A stretch of DNA of 64,000 nucleotides from assembly GCA_002841625.1 (NCBI GenBank), contig PHAG01000002.1, forward strand, positions 186,001-250,000, given 5' to 3'. The first letter of the stretch is position 1; every line of letters begins with the position of its first letter. Origin of the DNA: Firmicutes bacterium HGW-Firmicutes-1 (GTDB lineage: Bacteria > Bacillota > Clostridia > Lachnospirales > Vallitaleaceae). Positions 51,554 to 60,592 of the stretch are shown piece after piece. The notes below the pieces were generated by a model that saw only the letters and a list, made by a program, of their open reading frames with translations, did not search any database and was not told the DNA's origin. The translations under genes were made by a program, and so were the position numbers.

Positions 51554-51588
51554 AATAGCTATAAGTACATTGAGTACCTATAGCTATT
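51554..51588. terminator. Hairpin after DUF1540 gene
   Basis: AATAGCTATA / TATAGCTATT 10-bp stem with an inner GTAC pair. The T-tract is weak. Confidence 0.5.
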
Positions 51589-51735
51589 ATAATGTGTACT
51601 AAGTAATGATAAGGCAATTTGTGCTTCTCTTATATAATTAACATTCAGCTTGATATGCTTAGGATTACATAAAAAAAGATAACATAATCCAATTCAGTTG
51701 AATAGTGTATTATAAAGAGCATTTTGAGGTTTCTC

Positions 51736-53019
51736 ATGCAAATTCATGTAGTTCAAACAGGTGATACATTAATGGAAATTGGTTTAATGTATAATGTTCC
51801 CATGAACCTATTAATTACTTCCAATAAAATTGAAAATCCGGGGTCTTTGGTTCCAGGTCAAACTATAGTGATCCCCATTTGGGGTTCTTATTATTTTGTC
51901 CAACCCGGGGATTCGCTTTATACGATAGGTTACAGATATAAAATTCCAATCGCACAGCTTGAAAAGCTTAATAACCTAACAAATAACAGTCAAATTGTTC
52001 CGGGGATGAGATTATACCTTCCTCAAAAACCAAGAACACCTATGTATTCAGGGGGATATGTTGATACAGATATTACTGGTGATCGATCTGGAGAAGTGGT
52101 TTTAGAGGTAGGAAAACATTTATCGTCCATTCAAGCATTTAGCTATCAAGTGAATAGTAAAGGTGAGCTAAAGCCGTTACAATTTGAAAATGAGGTACTT
52201 AATGCTGCCAAAGAAACCAATTCTAGGCCAATCATGGTTATTACTAATATTGATGAGGGAAAATTCAGTACAGAAGCAGCAACAGCGGTATTGAGTAACC
52301 CAGAGTTAAGAAGAGCGGTTCTTGACAAGGTAATTGTAATCATGAAAGAAAAAGGTTATGAGGGACTAGATGTGGATTTTGAGTATTTAGGTGCTCAAAA
52401 CAGAGAAGCATATAATAGTTTTTTAGTTGAGGCAAGAGCCATTCTAAAAAGAAATGGTTATTCACTATCAACTGCAATTGCACCTAAAACATCTTCGGAT
52501 GAGGTAGGCGTCTTATATGAAGGACATGATTATGCATTTCATGGAAAAACAGTAGACTATGTTTTTATAATGACCTATGAATGGGGTTACGTTGCTGGAC
52601 CACCTAGAGCCGTAGCTCCAATAAATGAAGTTAAGAAAGTAATGGATTATACATTAACTCAAATCCCTAAAGAAAAAGTAATGATGGGTATACCGCTATA
52701 TGGTTATGATTGGAAACTGCCCTTTGTTGCAGGAGAATCAAGAGCGAGAGCCATAAGCTCTCAAGAAGCAATCCTTCTTGCAGAAAAATATGGTGTAAAC
52801 ATTGAATATGATGCGGAGTCAGCATCTCCATTTTTTAAATATAGAGATGAAGAAGGTATTGAGCATGAAGTTTGGTTTGAAGATGCAAGAAGTATTCAAG
52901 CTAAGTTTGATCTTGTAAAATCGTTAGGAATTAGAGGTTTCTTCTATTGGGTATTAGGACGTGAATTTCCACAAAATTGGCTGCTTGTTGAAGACAATTT
53001 TATTATAAAAACATATTAA
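51736..53019 (+). CDS. LysM-GH18 cortex-lytic hydrolase (YaaH/SleL-like)
   Basis: 427 residues from the ATG at 51736 (GAGG 6 bases before). Two N-terminal LysM domains (about 2-47 and 51-96: HVVQTGDTLMEIG, YFVQPGDSLYTIG) and a GH18 domain with GLDVDFEYL (catalytic Glu216). SleL/YaaH enzymes are N-acetylglucosaminidases that degrade spore cortex fragments in germination. No signal peptide, usual for spore-located enzymes. Confidence 0.9.
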   Translation: MQIHVVQTGDTLMEIGLMYNVPMNLLITSNKIENPGSLVPGQTIVIPIWGSYYFVQPGDSLYTIGYRYKIPIAQLEKLNNLTNNSQIVPGMRLYLPQKPRTPMYSGGYVDTDITGDRSGEVVLEVGKHLSSIQAFSYQVNSKGELKPLQFENEVLNAAKETNSRPIMVITNIDEGKFSTEAATAVLSNPELRRAVLDKVIVIMKEKGYEGLDVDFEYLGAQNREAYNSFLVEARAILKRNGYSLSTAIAPKTSSDEVGVLYEGHDYAFHGKTVDYVFIMTYEWGYVAGPPRAVAPINEVKKVMDYTLTQIPKEKVMMGIPLYGYDWKLPFVAGESRARAISSQEAILLAEKYGVNIEYDAESASPFFKYRDEEGIEHEVWFEDARSIQAKFDLVKSLGIRGFFYWVLGREFPQNWLLVEDNFIIKTY

Positions 53020-53086
53020 AACATTAAATCGTAATATTCGAATATATGATTGACAAAACTGTTCTGATGATGTATAGTTTAATCGA

Positions 53087-53220
53087 ATGGAAGAAGTACC
53101 CCGCTTCTTAAGTGGGGGAACCAATTCCAACATCTGTGGGGGTTCAAGCCCCCACAGATGTGCAAGCGGAGCTTGCATTCTGTTACGAAACCGTAGCGAA
53201 TGCGGAGGTTTTGTAACATT
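53087..53220. repeat. Palindromic dispersed repeat, copy B, with hairpin array
   Basis: 53157-53220 matches 4026-4089 at 60 of 64. Upstream of the shared part are CATCTGTGGGGG / CCCCCACAGATG (53131-53160, perfect 12-bp stem) and a CCCC-CTT / AAG-GGGG hairpin (about 53099-53117). The row of hairpins recalls ends of IS200/IS605-type elements; no transposase is present. Confidence 0.75.
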
Positions 53221-53253
53221 GACTCTATCATTAATCGAAAGAAGGTGCTTTAT

Positions 53254-53571
53254 ATGTTTGAATTATTCAAGAAAAACTTTTCTAATGTAAATGCAGAGCA
53301 GGTTCAGGGTTGGATCAAAGATGAAGATGTTGTTATTGTTGATGTTAGAGAAGAATATGAATATAAGAAAGGTCATATTCCACAAGCAAAACTAATTCCA
53401 TTAAATACAATACCTCAAAGACTCTCGGAAATTGATAAAAGTAAGAAGATAATAGTTGTTTGTGCAAGTGGAGGTAGGAGTAAGGGTGCAGCAAGCTTTT
53501 TAAGTAGTGAAGGCTATCAAGTATATAATATGATGGGTGGTATGATGGCTTGGGCAGGTCCCATAAAATAG
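53254..53571 (+). CDS. Rhodanese-domain protein
   Basis: 105 residues from the ATG at 53254 (GAAGGTG upstream). Single rhodanese domain: VVIVDVREEYEYKKGHIPQAKLIPLN and the active-site loop VVCASGGRS with the catalytic Cys, then GGMMAWAGPI. Sulfur transfer or sensing in the cytoplasm; partner unknown. Confidence 0.9.
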   Translation: MFELFKKNFSNVNAEQVQGWIKDEDVVIVDVREEYEYKKGHIPQAKLIPLNTIPQRLSEIDKSKKIIVVCASGGRSKGAASFLSSEGYQVYNMMGGMMAWAGPIK

Positions 53572-53582
53572 AGGAATCGTTT

Positions 53583-53612
53583 AGTGGCAAACTATAGCCA
53601 CTTTTCTTTTGC
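53583..53612 (+). terminator. Terminator after rhodanese gene
   Basis: AGTGGC / GCCACT stem, 8-base loop, followed by TTTCTTTT. Confidence 0.75.
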
Positions 53613-53703
53613 TGTTTTTTCTTGCTTTTATATTCATTTATTAGTACAATAGCATAGAATAGAAGGTTCAAATTTTGTATTAAAATAATTTCGAGGTGTA
53701 TTT

Positions 53704-54285
53704 ATGAATTTAATAATTGAAATAGCAATAACAATCGTATGTGGTATTATTACAATGCTTGTTCATGAAGTACCTAAGTCAATAGTAGCTTTTTCAGTAA
53801 CACATCCTATCTATAGGAGCACTCAAAAAATAAACAAAAACGTACTTAAATATATAGATCCACTTGGATTAATTATGTTTGTACTATTAAATGTTGGTTG
53901 GCAAAAACCCTACGAATACAATTCGTCAAAGTTTAGAGATAAAAACAAGGGTATTTTAGCGATTGCACTAACAGGTATTTTTGCGAATCTATTGATAATG
54001 TCAGCACTTTTACCAATGTTTAATTACATTACGTTACCAATAGGTCAAATATTTGTTGGAAGACTAATCTATTTTAATTTTTCAATTGTAATCATGAACC
54101 TATTGCCAATACCACCACTTGAAATGTCTAAAATCATTCATTCATTTTCGAATAATGCTTATTTTAAGTTAGTACAAAATGAAAGAATAATCCATACAAT
54201 TTTTATATTGCTTTTAGTAATCGGAATTTTATCAAGATTTGTCGATGGCATCTTTCGCCTAATTATTTTGCCATTTATCAATTAA
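53704..54285 (+). CDS. M50 site-2-protease-like membrane protein, probably inactive
   Basis: 193 residues, five or so membrane segments. It has the family layout but a broken motif: MLVHEVPKS instead of HExxH (second His missing), and MNLLPIPPLEMSK where active members have an NLLPIPPLDG-type motif. So a pseudo-protease with a possible chaperone or scaffold role. It lies 12 bases before scpA, as site-2-protease-like genes do in many Clostridia. Confidence 0.75.
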   Translation: MNLIIEIAITIVCGIITMLVHEVPKSIVAFSVTHPIYRSTQKINKNVLKYIDPLGLIMFVLLNVGWQKPYEYNSSKFRDKNKGILAIALTGIFANLLIMSALLPMFNYITLPIGQIFVGRLIYFNFSIVIMNLLPIPPLEMSKIIHSFSNNAYFKLVQNERIIHTIFILLLVIGILSRFVDGIFRLIILPFIN

Positions 54286-54297
54286 GGAGCAAAATCC

Positions 54298-55047
54298 ATG
54301 AGCATACCAGTAAAAATAAAAGTATTTGAAGGCCCGCTTGATTTATTGCTTCATTTAATTGATAAGCACAAGTTAAATATTTATGATATTCCCATTGCTG
54401 AGGTTACAGATCAATACTTAGAATATATTCGACAAATGAAAACAGACAGAATGGAAATCATGAGTGAGTTCATTGAAATGGCTGCCATATTAATAAATAT
54501 CAAATCTAAAATGCTATTGCCAGTTGATGAAATAGAGGAAGAAGAAACAGGTGACCCTAGACAGGAATTAATGGATAAGCTTATTGAATATCGTAAATTT
54601 AAGCTTATGGCATCCCAGCTCAAGGAGCTCCAAGGGGATGCACTAAAGGTAATATATAAAGATCCTACAATTCCAGAAGAAATTGCTTCTTTATTACCTG
54701 TGGCTGATCCTGAAAAATTATTAAGTGAAGTAGATTTTTCAAAACTTTATTCGGTTTTCAAATCTGTAATGAAGAAAAAAACTGATAAAATTGACCCTAT
54801 AAGAAGCAAATTTGGAGAAATCAAAAAAGAAGAATTCACCGTTGAAGATAAAATCAATGAAATCAAAGCACTGTGTGAACGTTATGAAAGCTTTAGCTTT
54901 AAGGACTTACTAGAAGTACAGCAAGGAAAAGTAGCTGTCATTGTAACCTTCTTAGCAATATTAGAATTAATGAAGATGGGTTTGATTGAGATTCTTCAAG
55001 AAACCTTATTTGATGATATTTTGATTAAATTTATCGGAAGGAATTAA
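54298..55047 (+). CDS. scpA: Segregation and condensation protein A
   Basis: 249 residues: FEGPLDLLLHLIDKHKLNIYDIPIAEVTDQYLEYI at the N-terminus and a C-terminal winged helix (VAVIVTFLAILELMKMGLIEILQ). Kleisin bridging Smc heads in chromosome condensation. AAGGAG before the start; scpB follows 2 bases later. Confidence 0.96.
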   Translation: MSIPVKIKVFEGPLDLLLHLIDKHKLNIYDIPIAEVTDQYLEYIRQMKTDRMEIMSEFIEMAAILINIKSKMLLPVDEIEEEETGDPRQELMDKLIEYRKFKLMASQLKELQGDALKVIYKDPTIPEEIASLLPVADPEKLLSEVDFSKLYSVFKSVMKKKTDKIDPIRSKFGEIKKEEFTVEDKINEIKALCERYESFSFKDLLEVQQGKVAVIVTFLAILELMKMGLIEILQETLFDDILIKFIGRN

Positions 55048-55049
55048 CT

Positions 55050-55619
55050 ATGGAAATAAGTAAAATTGAAGCAGCTATAGAGGCAGTATTATTTTCAATT
55101 GGAGATGCAATTCATATTAATAAGCTATGTGAGGTTTTAGGACAAGATAAAAAAACAACAAAGCGTATTATTAACAACTTGTGTGATCGTTATGAGGAAG
55201 AAAATCGTGGAATTCGAATCATTGTTTTAGAAGAATGCTATCAGTTATGCTCAAAGCCCGAATACTATGAATTCATTAAACAAATAAGCCATAAATCAAG
55301 AGAATTCTCCTTAACAGATGTATTGGTGGAGACGTTATCAATTATTGCATATAAGCAACCGATTACTAAGTTGCATATTGAAGAAATTAGAGGTGTTAAT
55401 TCCAATCATGCAGTAAATAAGTTGGTGGAATATCAATTGATCACTGAGGTTGGTAGGTTAAATGCTCCGGGAAGGCCAGTTTTATTTGGTACAAGTCAAG
55501 AGTTTTTAAGATGTTTTGGCTTAGAATCGGTTGAACAAATGCCGTTTTTAGAGGAATCTCAATTATCAATGCTCAAGAACGAAGTATTAGAAGAAGTACA
55601 ATTGAAGCTTGTGGACTAG
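55050..55619 (+). CDS. scpB: Segregation and condensation protein B
   Basis: 189 residues with two winged-helix domains: KIEAAIEAVLFSIGDAIHINKLCEVL and LSIIAYKQPITKLHIEEIRGVNSNHAVNKLVEYQLI; GRPVLFGTSQEFL near the end. Binds ScpA in the Smc complex. Confidence 0.96.
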   Translation: MEISKIEAAIEAVLFSIGDAIHINKLCEVLGQDKKTTKRIINNLCDRYEEENRGIRIIVLEECYQLCSKPEYYEFIKQISHKSREFSLTDVLVETLSIIAYKQPITKLHIEEIRGVNSNHAVNKLVEYQLITEVGRLNAPGRPVLFGTSQEFLRCFGLESVEQMPFLEESQLSMLKNEVLEEVQLKLVD

Positions 55620-55695
55620 TAAAAAGTCGTTTTTTTAGGAATAATTTTTAATAACAGCAATAGATATTTATTAAAGAAAAGGAATGGGAATCGTG

Positions 55696-56838
55696 ATGAA
55701 GAGAATTCTTACTTTAATTATTGCTGTTATTTTTATGAACAATATTATCTTTTTTCGTGTTTATGCAATAGATCAAAATGAAATAATTGCCCAAAGTGCA
55801 ATTCTTATTGACAAGGTGACTGGAAGAGTATTATGGGAAAAAAATGCTGATAAAAAAATGGCAATGGCGAGTACAACAAAAATAATGACATGTATAGTAG
55901 CACTTGAAAACGGCAAGCTTGATCAAAAAATTGCTGTTAGTCATAAAGCAGAAATTGCCCCCAAGGTAAAATTATATATTAAAGAAGGAGAATCCTATTT
56001 ATTAGAGGATTTATTATACGCGTTGATGCTAGAATCAAGCAATGACGTTGCAATTGCAATTGCTGAGGGAGTTGGTGGTAGTGTAGAAGAGTTTTGTGAT
56101 ATTATGACTGAAAAGGCTAAAGAAATTGGTGCACGAAATACATCGTTTAAAACACCAAATGGATTAGATGCAGAAGGACATTATACAACTGCTTATGATC
56201 TAGCGCTCATTACAAAATATGCCTTGGAAAATACGGAATTTAACAATATTATCAATACACCTGCGCATAGTTTCTCAGAAGTTACTAACAAAAGTAGGTT
56301 TAGTGTAGATAATAAAAATGCTTTCTTAAATATGTATGAAGGTGCTAATGGAGTGAAAACTGGGTATACTGGAGATGCAGGGTACTGTTTTGTTGGTTCT
56401 GTAAAACAAGGAGATATGGAGCTAATAGTAGTTTTACTAGCATGTGGTTGGCCAAATAATAGAACATATAGATGGCGTGATACAATAGCTTTAATGGATT
56501 ATGGATTTGATCATTATTCGTACAAAACAATCTTGAAAGATAAAACAATAGTAATTAAACTTGATAATATTAAGTTTTCAAGCAAGGGCTCAACCCTCGG
56601 CATGTTATCACAAGATGTCCGGACAATAGTTAGAGAAGATGAAAAGGTAGATGTGATATATGATATGATTCCAATTGATGAAGCACCAATCATAAAAGAT
56701 TCAGTTATTGGAACAGCAATCATATATATCGATAATCAACTGTATACAACCATTGATATTAAAGCAACGAATACAGTAGAAAGAATTGATTATGCTTACT
56801 GTTGTAACTATGTATGGAAACTGTTTATAGGTAAATAG
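55696..56838 (+). CDS. D-alanyl-D-alanine carboxypeptidase, second paralogue
   Basis: 380 residues from the ATG at 55696 (an in-frame ATG at 55684 sits directly on the AAAGGA). Signal peptide, then S11 motifs MASTTKIMT (SxxK), ESSNDVA (SxN) and GVKTGYTG (KTG). In this scpAB neighbourhood it is usually called DacB; Bacillus dacB modifies spore peptidoglycan. Distinct from the gene at 1194-2390. Confidence 0.9.
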   Translation: MKRILTLIIAVIFMNNIIFFRVYAIDQNEIIAQSAILIDKVTGRVLWEKNADKKMAMASTTKIMTCIVALENGKLDQKIAVSHKAEIAPKVKLYIKEGESYLLEDLLYALMLESSNDVAIAIAEGVGGSVEEFCDIMTEKAKEIGARNTSFKTPNGLDAEGHYTTAYDLALITKYALENTEFNNIINTPAHSFSEVTNKSRFSVDNKNAFLNMYEGANGVKTGYTGDAGYCFVGSVKQGDMELIVVLLACGWPNNRTYRWRDTIALMDYGFDHYSYKTILKDKTIVIKLDNIKFSSKGSTLGMLSQDVRTIVREDEKVDVIYDMIPIDEAPIIKDSVIGTAIIYIDNQLYTTIDIKATNTVERIDYAYCCNYVWKLFIGK

Positions 56839-56846
56839 GAGATATT

Positions 56847-57557
56847 ATGGAAATCAGATTACAAAAGTATTTGGCGGAAGCAGGCATTGCGTCAAGAAGA
56901 GCATCAGAAAAGTTAATTGAAGATGGAAGAGTTAAGGTGAATGGACAAACGGTTACTACGCAAGGGCTCAAAATAGATCCAAGTATAGATTCGGTTGAAT
57001 ATGATGGAATTATAGTTGATCACGTTACTGAACTGAAATATTATATGCTTCATAAACCAACTAGGTATGTTACAACAGCTTCAGATGAGAAAGGGAGAAA
57101 AACAGTTCTAGATCTCTTGCCAACGAACGAAAGATTATATCCAATGGGAAGACTAGACTATATGTCAAGTGGATTACTCCTAATAACCAATGATGGAGAT
57201 TTAACCTATAAGCTTACTCACCCCAAACATGTTGTTGGGAAAAAATATATTGCCATTGTTGAACCAAAAGCAGATGAAAATGAGATTGATAAACTTAGAA
57301 ATGGTGCAGATTTAGGAATATATCAAACATCTCCCTGCAGCATTACTATCATCACAGAGGATTCAAATACACAGACATTAGAAATAATACTACATGAAGG
57401 TAAGAACAGACAAATTAGAAGAATGTTTGAATGGATTGATACAAAAGTTATATTTTTAAAAAGAATAGCAGTTGGTGATTTAGAATTAGGAGACTTAGAA
57501 CAAGGCGAGTATAGAGCTTTAACAAATGATGAAATTGATTATTTGAAAAGATTATAA
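56847..57557 (+). CDS. rluB: Ribosomal RNA pseudouridine synthase (RsuA/RluB family)
   Basis: 236 residues: an S4 RNA-binding domain (1-60, LQKYLAEAGIASRRASEKLIEDGRVKVNG) and a catalytic domain with MGRLDYMSSGLLLITNDGD (Asp104). Makes pseudouridine in 23S rRNA if RluB-like. Lies 8 bases after the carboxypeptidase gene, in the scpB-dacB-rluB order common in Firmicutes. Confidence 0.92.
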   Translation: MEIRLQKYLAEAGIASRRASEKLIEDGRVKVNGQTVTTQGLKIDPSIDSVEYDGIIVDHVTELKYYMLHKPTRYVTTASDEKGRKTVLDLLPTNERLYPMGRLDYMSSGLLLITNDGDLTYKLTHPKHVVGKKYIAIVEPKADENEIDKLRNGADLGIYQTSPCSITIITEDSNTQTLEIILHEGKNRQIRRMFEWIDTKVIFLKRIAVGDLELGDLEQGEYRALTNDEIDYLKRL

Positions 57558-57569
57558 GGTGGTGATGAA

Positions 57570-58148
57570 TTGATAACAGATCAAATAACTACAATCGTAA
57601 AAAAAGAGATTAGCCCTTATATTCATGAGGGCTATATTGCCGTAGATTTGACTGCTGGAAATGGAAATGATACTTGTTTCCTTGCAGAAGCTGTAGGCAA
57701 ATCGGGAAAAGTTTATGCATTTGATGTACAAGCAATAGCTATTGAAAATACAAAAAGAAAATTAGAGGATAAACAATTACAAGATAGGGTATCATTAATT
57801 CATGATGGTCATGAAAATATTGGTCAATATATTAATAGAAAAATCAATGTTGCTATGTTAAATTTAGGGTATTTACCAAGTGGTGACAAAGCAATTATCA
57901 CTCGTCCTGAAACAACCATTATTGCAATCAATAAGGTTATTGAAATGCTAGAAATAGGTGGGGTTATGTCAATTGTTGTATATTACGGTCATGATGGTGG
58001 AGTCCGAGAAAAGGATGTTGTAGAAAACCTGTTGAGAAATTTAGATGAAAAAAATATTGATATAATGACTATTTCATACCTGAATCGTAAAAACGCAGCA
58101 CCAGTAATACACTTATTACACAAGAGAACAAATTTGGATAAATTTTGA
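57570..58148 (+). CDS. Class I methyltransferase, YtqB/MnmM family
   Basis: 192 residues from TTG (AGGTGGTG upstream). Rossmann SAM site AVDLTAGNGNDTCFLAEAVGKSGKVYAFDVQ, then LNLGYLPSGDKAIITRPETTI and VVYYGHDGGVREKDVV, the signature of the YtqB family, shown in other bacteria to be MnmM, a methyltransferase acting on tRNA wobble uridine. Older annotations say rRNA methylase. Confidence 0.85.
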   Translation: MITDQITTIVKKEISPYIHEGYIAVDLTAGNGNDTCFLAEAVGKSGKVYAFDVQAIAIENTKRKLEDKQLQDRVSLIHDGHENIGQYINRKINVAMLNLGYLPSGDKAIITRPETTIIAINKVIEMLEIGGVMSIVVYYGHDGGVREKDVVENLLRNLDEKNIDIMTISYLNRKNAAPVIHLLHKRTNLDKF

Positions 58149-58241
58149 AAATTACTTGATTATTACCAGCGACTCATGTAGAATGGTAATTGGTGAAAGT
58201 TGTTTTGTTTTAAGTAAATTAAATAAATGGAGGGTTAATGA

Positions 58242-59774
58242 ATGAGTATCCAAGAAAAAATTAGTGAACTCACTAACCGCCGAGGCCAAATAGAGCAAGG
58301 AGGCGGCAGTGCCGCAATCGAGAAAATCCATGCCGATGGTAAGCTTACGGCTAGGGAAAGAGTTGAATTACTTCTTGACACGAATACTTTTGTTGAATTA
58401 GGTGCCTTTGTGAAACAAAGAGCTACAGATTTCAACCTAAGTGTGAAAGAAGCTCCTGCTGATGGGGTTGTTACTGGTTACGGTGCAATCAACGGTAGAT
58501 TAGTATATGTTTACAGTCAAGATGCTACAGTAATGGGTGGCGCATTAGGTGAAATGCACGCTAAGAAAATTACTACAATTTATGACATGGCTTTGAAAAT
58601 GGGAGCACCAGTATTAGCACTCATTGATTCAGCAGGATTAAGATTACAAGAAGCTACAGATGCATTAGAAGGATTTGGTATTTTATTCCTTAAACAATCC
58701 TTAGCATCAGGTGTTGTACCTCAAATCACTGCAATTCTAGGAAGCTGTGGCGGTGGAGCTGCAGTCATTCCATCCCTGTCTGACTTTACCTTTATGACAG
58801 AAAAAAACACAAAGTTATTCGTGAATAGTCCAAATGCCTTAGATGATAAATCAGCAAGCTTTGAAAAATATGCTAGTGCTGCTTTTCATGCAGAAAACAC
58901 TGGCATAGTCGATTTTGTATGTGAGTCAGATGCAGCTTGTCTTGCTTCAATGAGAAATCTAGTTGACTTACTACCATCTAATAATTATGAGGAAAGTCCG
59001 TTGTTTGAGACAACTGATGATCCGAATAGAATTACTGAAGAGCTTGCGCTACTTGCTAATATTGTTGAACATGGAGTGAATGCTAGAACAATCATTACTT
59101 CAATAGCAGACAATAATGCAGCAATTGAAGTGAAAGCAAATTATGCAACTGAAGTAGTGACTTCTTTTGTTAAATTGAATGGGTCTACTGTCGGAATTGT
59201 GGCGAACCATACAATTGGGAATGAAGGAAAGATCACTAGTATTGGTTGCAAGAAAATTGTTAGTTTCGTTAAATTCTGTGATGCTTTTAATATTCCACTG
59301 GTAACGTTTACAGACGTTGCTGGATTTGCTGCAACTGTAGCAGAAGAAAGAGCGGGACTTTCAAAAGCAGTAGCAAAAATGACTTATTCATTCGCTAGCG
59401 CGACAGTACCAAAAATAAATGTAATCGTAAATAGAGCATATGGTTCAGCTTATGTGTCTCAAAACAGCAAGCACATTGGAGCTGACTTTGTTTTTGCATG
59501 GCCAACAGCGGTTATTTCTGTAATGGATGCTACAGCTGCAGTAAAGATTATGTATGCTGAAGAAATTGCAACCTCATCGGTATCTGATGAAGTTATTGCT
59601 GCAAAATCAAGCGAATATGCAAATTTACAAGCAAGCCCATATGTAGCAGCTAGTAGAGGTTATATTGATGATGTGATCGATCCTGCATCTACAAGAAAAC
59701 GTCTTATTGCAGCTTTAGAAATGCTATTTACAAAAAGAGATTTTGGTCCAGAAAAAAAACATGGTACAGTTTAA
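58242..59774 (+). CDS. mmdA: Biotin-dependent acyl-CoA carboxyltransferase (MmdA-like)
   Basis: 510 residues with the two crotonase-like halves of carboxyltransferases: FVKQRATDFNLSVKEAPADGVVTGYGAINGRLVYVYSQDATVMGGALGEMHAKK and NIPLVTFTDVAGFAATVAEERAGLSKAVAKMTYSFASATVPKINVIVNRAYGSAYVSQ. Transfers CO2 between an acyl-CoA (methylmalonyl-, malonyl- or glutaconyl-type) and biotin. First gene of the sodium-pump cluster. Confidence 0.92.
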   Translation: MSIQEKISELTNRRGQIEQGGGSAAIEKIHADGKLTARERVELLLDTNTFVELGAFVKQRATDFNLSVKEAPADGVVTGYGAINGRLVYVYSQDATVMGGALGEMHAKKITTIYDMALKMGAPVLALIDSAGLRLQEATDALEGFGILFLKQSLASGVVPQITAILGSCGGGAAVIPSLSDFTFMTEKNTKLFVNSPNALDDKSASFEKYASAAFHAENTGIVDFVCESDAACLASMRNLVDLLPSNNYEESPLFETTDDPNRITEELALLANIVEHGVNARTIITSIADNNAAIEVKANYATEVVTSFVKLNGSTVGIVANHTIGNEGKITSIGCKKIVSFVKFCDAFNIPLVTFTDVAGFAATVAEERAGLSKAVAKMTYSFASATVPKINVIVNRAYGSAYVSQNSKHIGADFVFAWPTAVISVMDATAAVKIMYAEEIATSSVSDEVIAAKSSEYANLQASPYVAASRGYIDDVIDPASTRKRLIAALEMLFTKRDFGPEKKHGTV

Positions 59775-59787
59775 GGCGGTGAAATAG

Positions 59788-60096
59788 ATGGATTATATGG
59801 AAGGCGTCAAAGCGCTGTTTTGTGGTATGACCACGGTTTTTGCGGTATTGATTTTGATTTCCATCGTAATTAGTTTGTTTAAATATATTAAACCTACTGA
59901 AAAATCGATCCCAAAAAGTGATAACGTTATAGCACCAGTTGCTCAAACAACTGTGGTAGTAAAAAAAGAAGATGATTTAGAATTAGTCGCAGTCATAACT
60001 GCTACAATTGCAGCATCGCTAAATACTACTGCAGACCGTTTAAGGGTAACATCTTTTAGAAGAGTAAATGCAAAAAACAAGTTGAATTGTAGATAA
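59788..60096 (+). CDS. Sodium-pump decarboxylase gamma subunit (OadG family)
   Basis: 102 residues: one N-terminal membrane segment (about 11-31, GMTTVFAVLILISIVISLFKYI) and a polar C-terminal part with VAVITATIAASLNTTADRLRVTSFRRV, typical of OadG/MmdD. Anchors carboxyltransferase to the beta subunit. Confidence 0.85.
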   Translation: MDYMEGVKALFCGMTTVFAVLILISIVISLFKYIKPTEKSIPKSDNVIAPVAQTTVVVKKEDDLELVAVITATIAASLNTTADRLRVTSFRRVNAKNKLNCR

Positions 60097-60131
60097 AATA
60101 AAAAGAATAATGATTTGATTGGAGGATTATG

Positions 60132-60533
60132 ATGAAAAAATTTCAAGTAACAGTGAATGGAAATACGTATCAAGTTGATGTTGAAGAGCTTCAAGGTGGT
60201 CAAACAGTAGCAGCACCGGTTATGACTGCACCAGTAGCAGCAGTAGCAGCACCAGTAGCAGCACCAGCAGCAGCACCAGTAGCAGCACCAGTTTCAGCTC
60301 CAGCAGCAGTTGCGGCAGGGGCAAACAAATTAGATGCACCAATGCAAGGGAAGATTGTTGGTGTAAAAGTATCCGTAGGTGCCACTGTAAAAGCTGGTGA
60401 CGTAATCGTAGTATTAGAAGCTATGAAAATGGAAAATGAAATTGTATCTCCTTTTACGGGAACAGTTGCTTCAATTAATGTAACTGAAGGACAATCTGTA
60501 AATGCTGGGGATTTATTGGCATCAATTAATTAA
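60132..60533 (+). CDS. Biotin carboxyl carrier protein
   Basis: 133 residues: a short N-terminal domain, an Ala/Pro/Val-rich flexible linker (about 28-63, built of PVAAPAA-like repeats) and a biotinyl domain with VLEAMKMENEI (biotin on the Lys between the Mets). Shuttles CO2 between the carboxyltransferase(s) and the membrane decarboxylase. Confidence 0.92.
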   Translation: MKKFQVTVNGNTYQVDVEELQGGQTVAAPVMTAPVAAVAAPVAAPAAAPVAAPVSAPAAVAAGANKLDAPMQGKIVGVKVSVGATVKAGDVIVVLEAMKMENEIVSPFTGTVASINVTEGQSVNAGDLLASIN

Positions 60534-60592
60534 TTGTTGATGTTTTACTTATTTCAGTTTCAATAACCTATGGATAGGAGGTAGAACAGTTC

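Noticed and set aside
53087-53220. Intact insertion sequence
   Set aside because: No transposase-like frame is nearby; only hairpin repeats remain.
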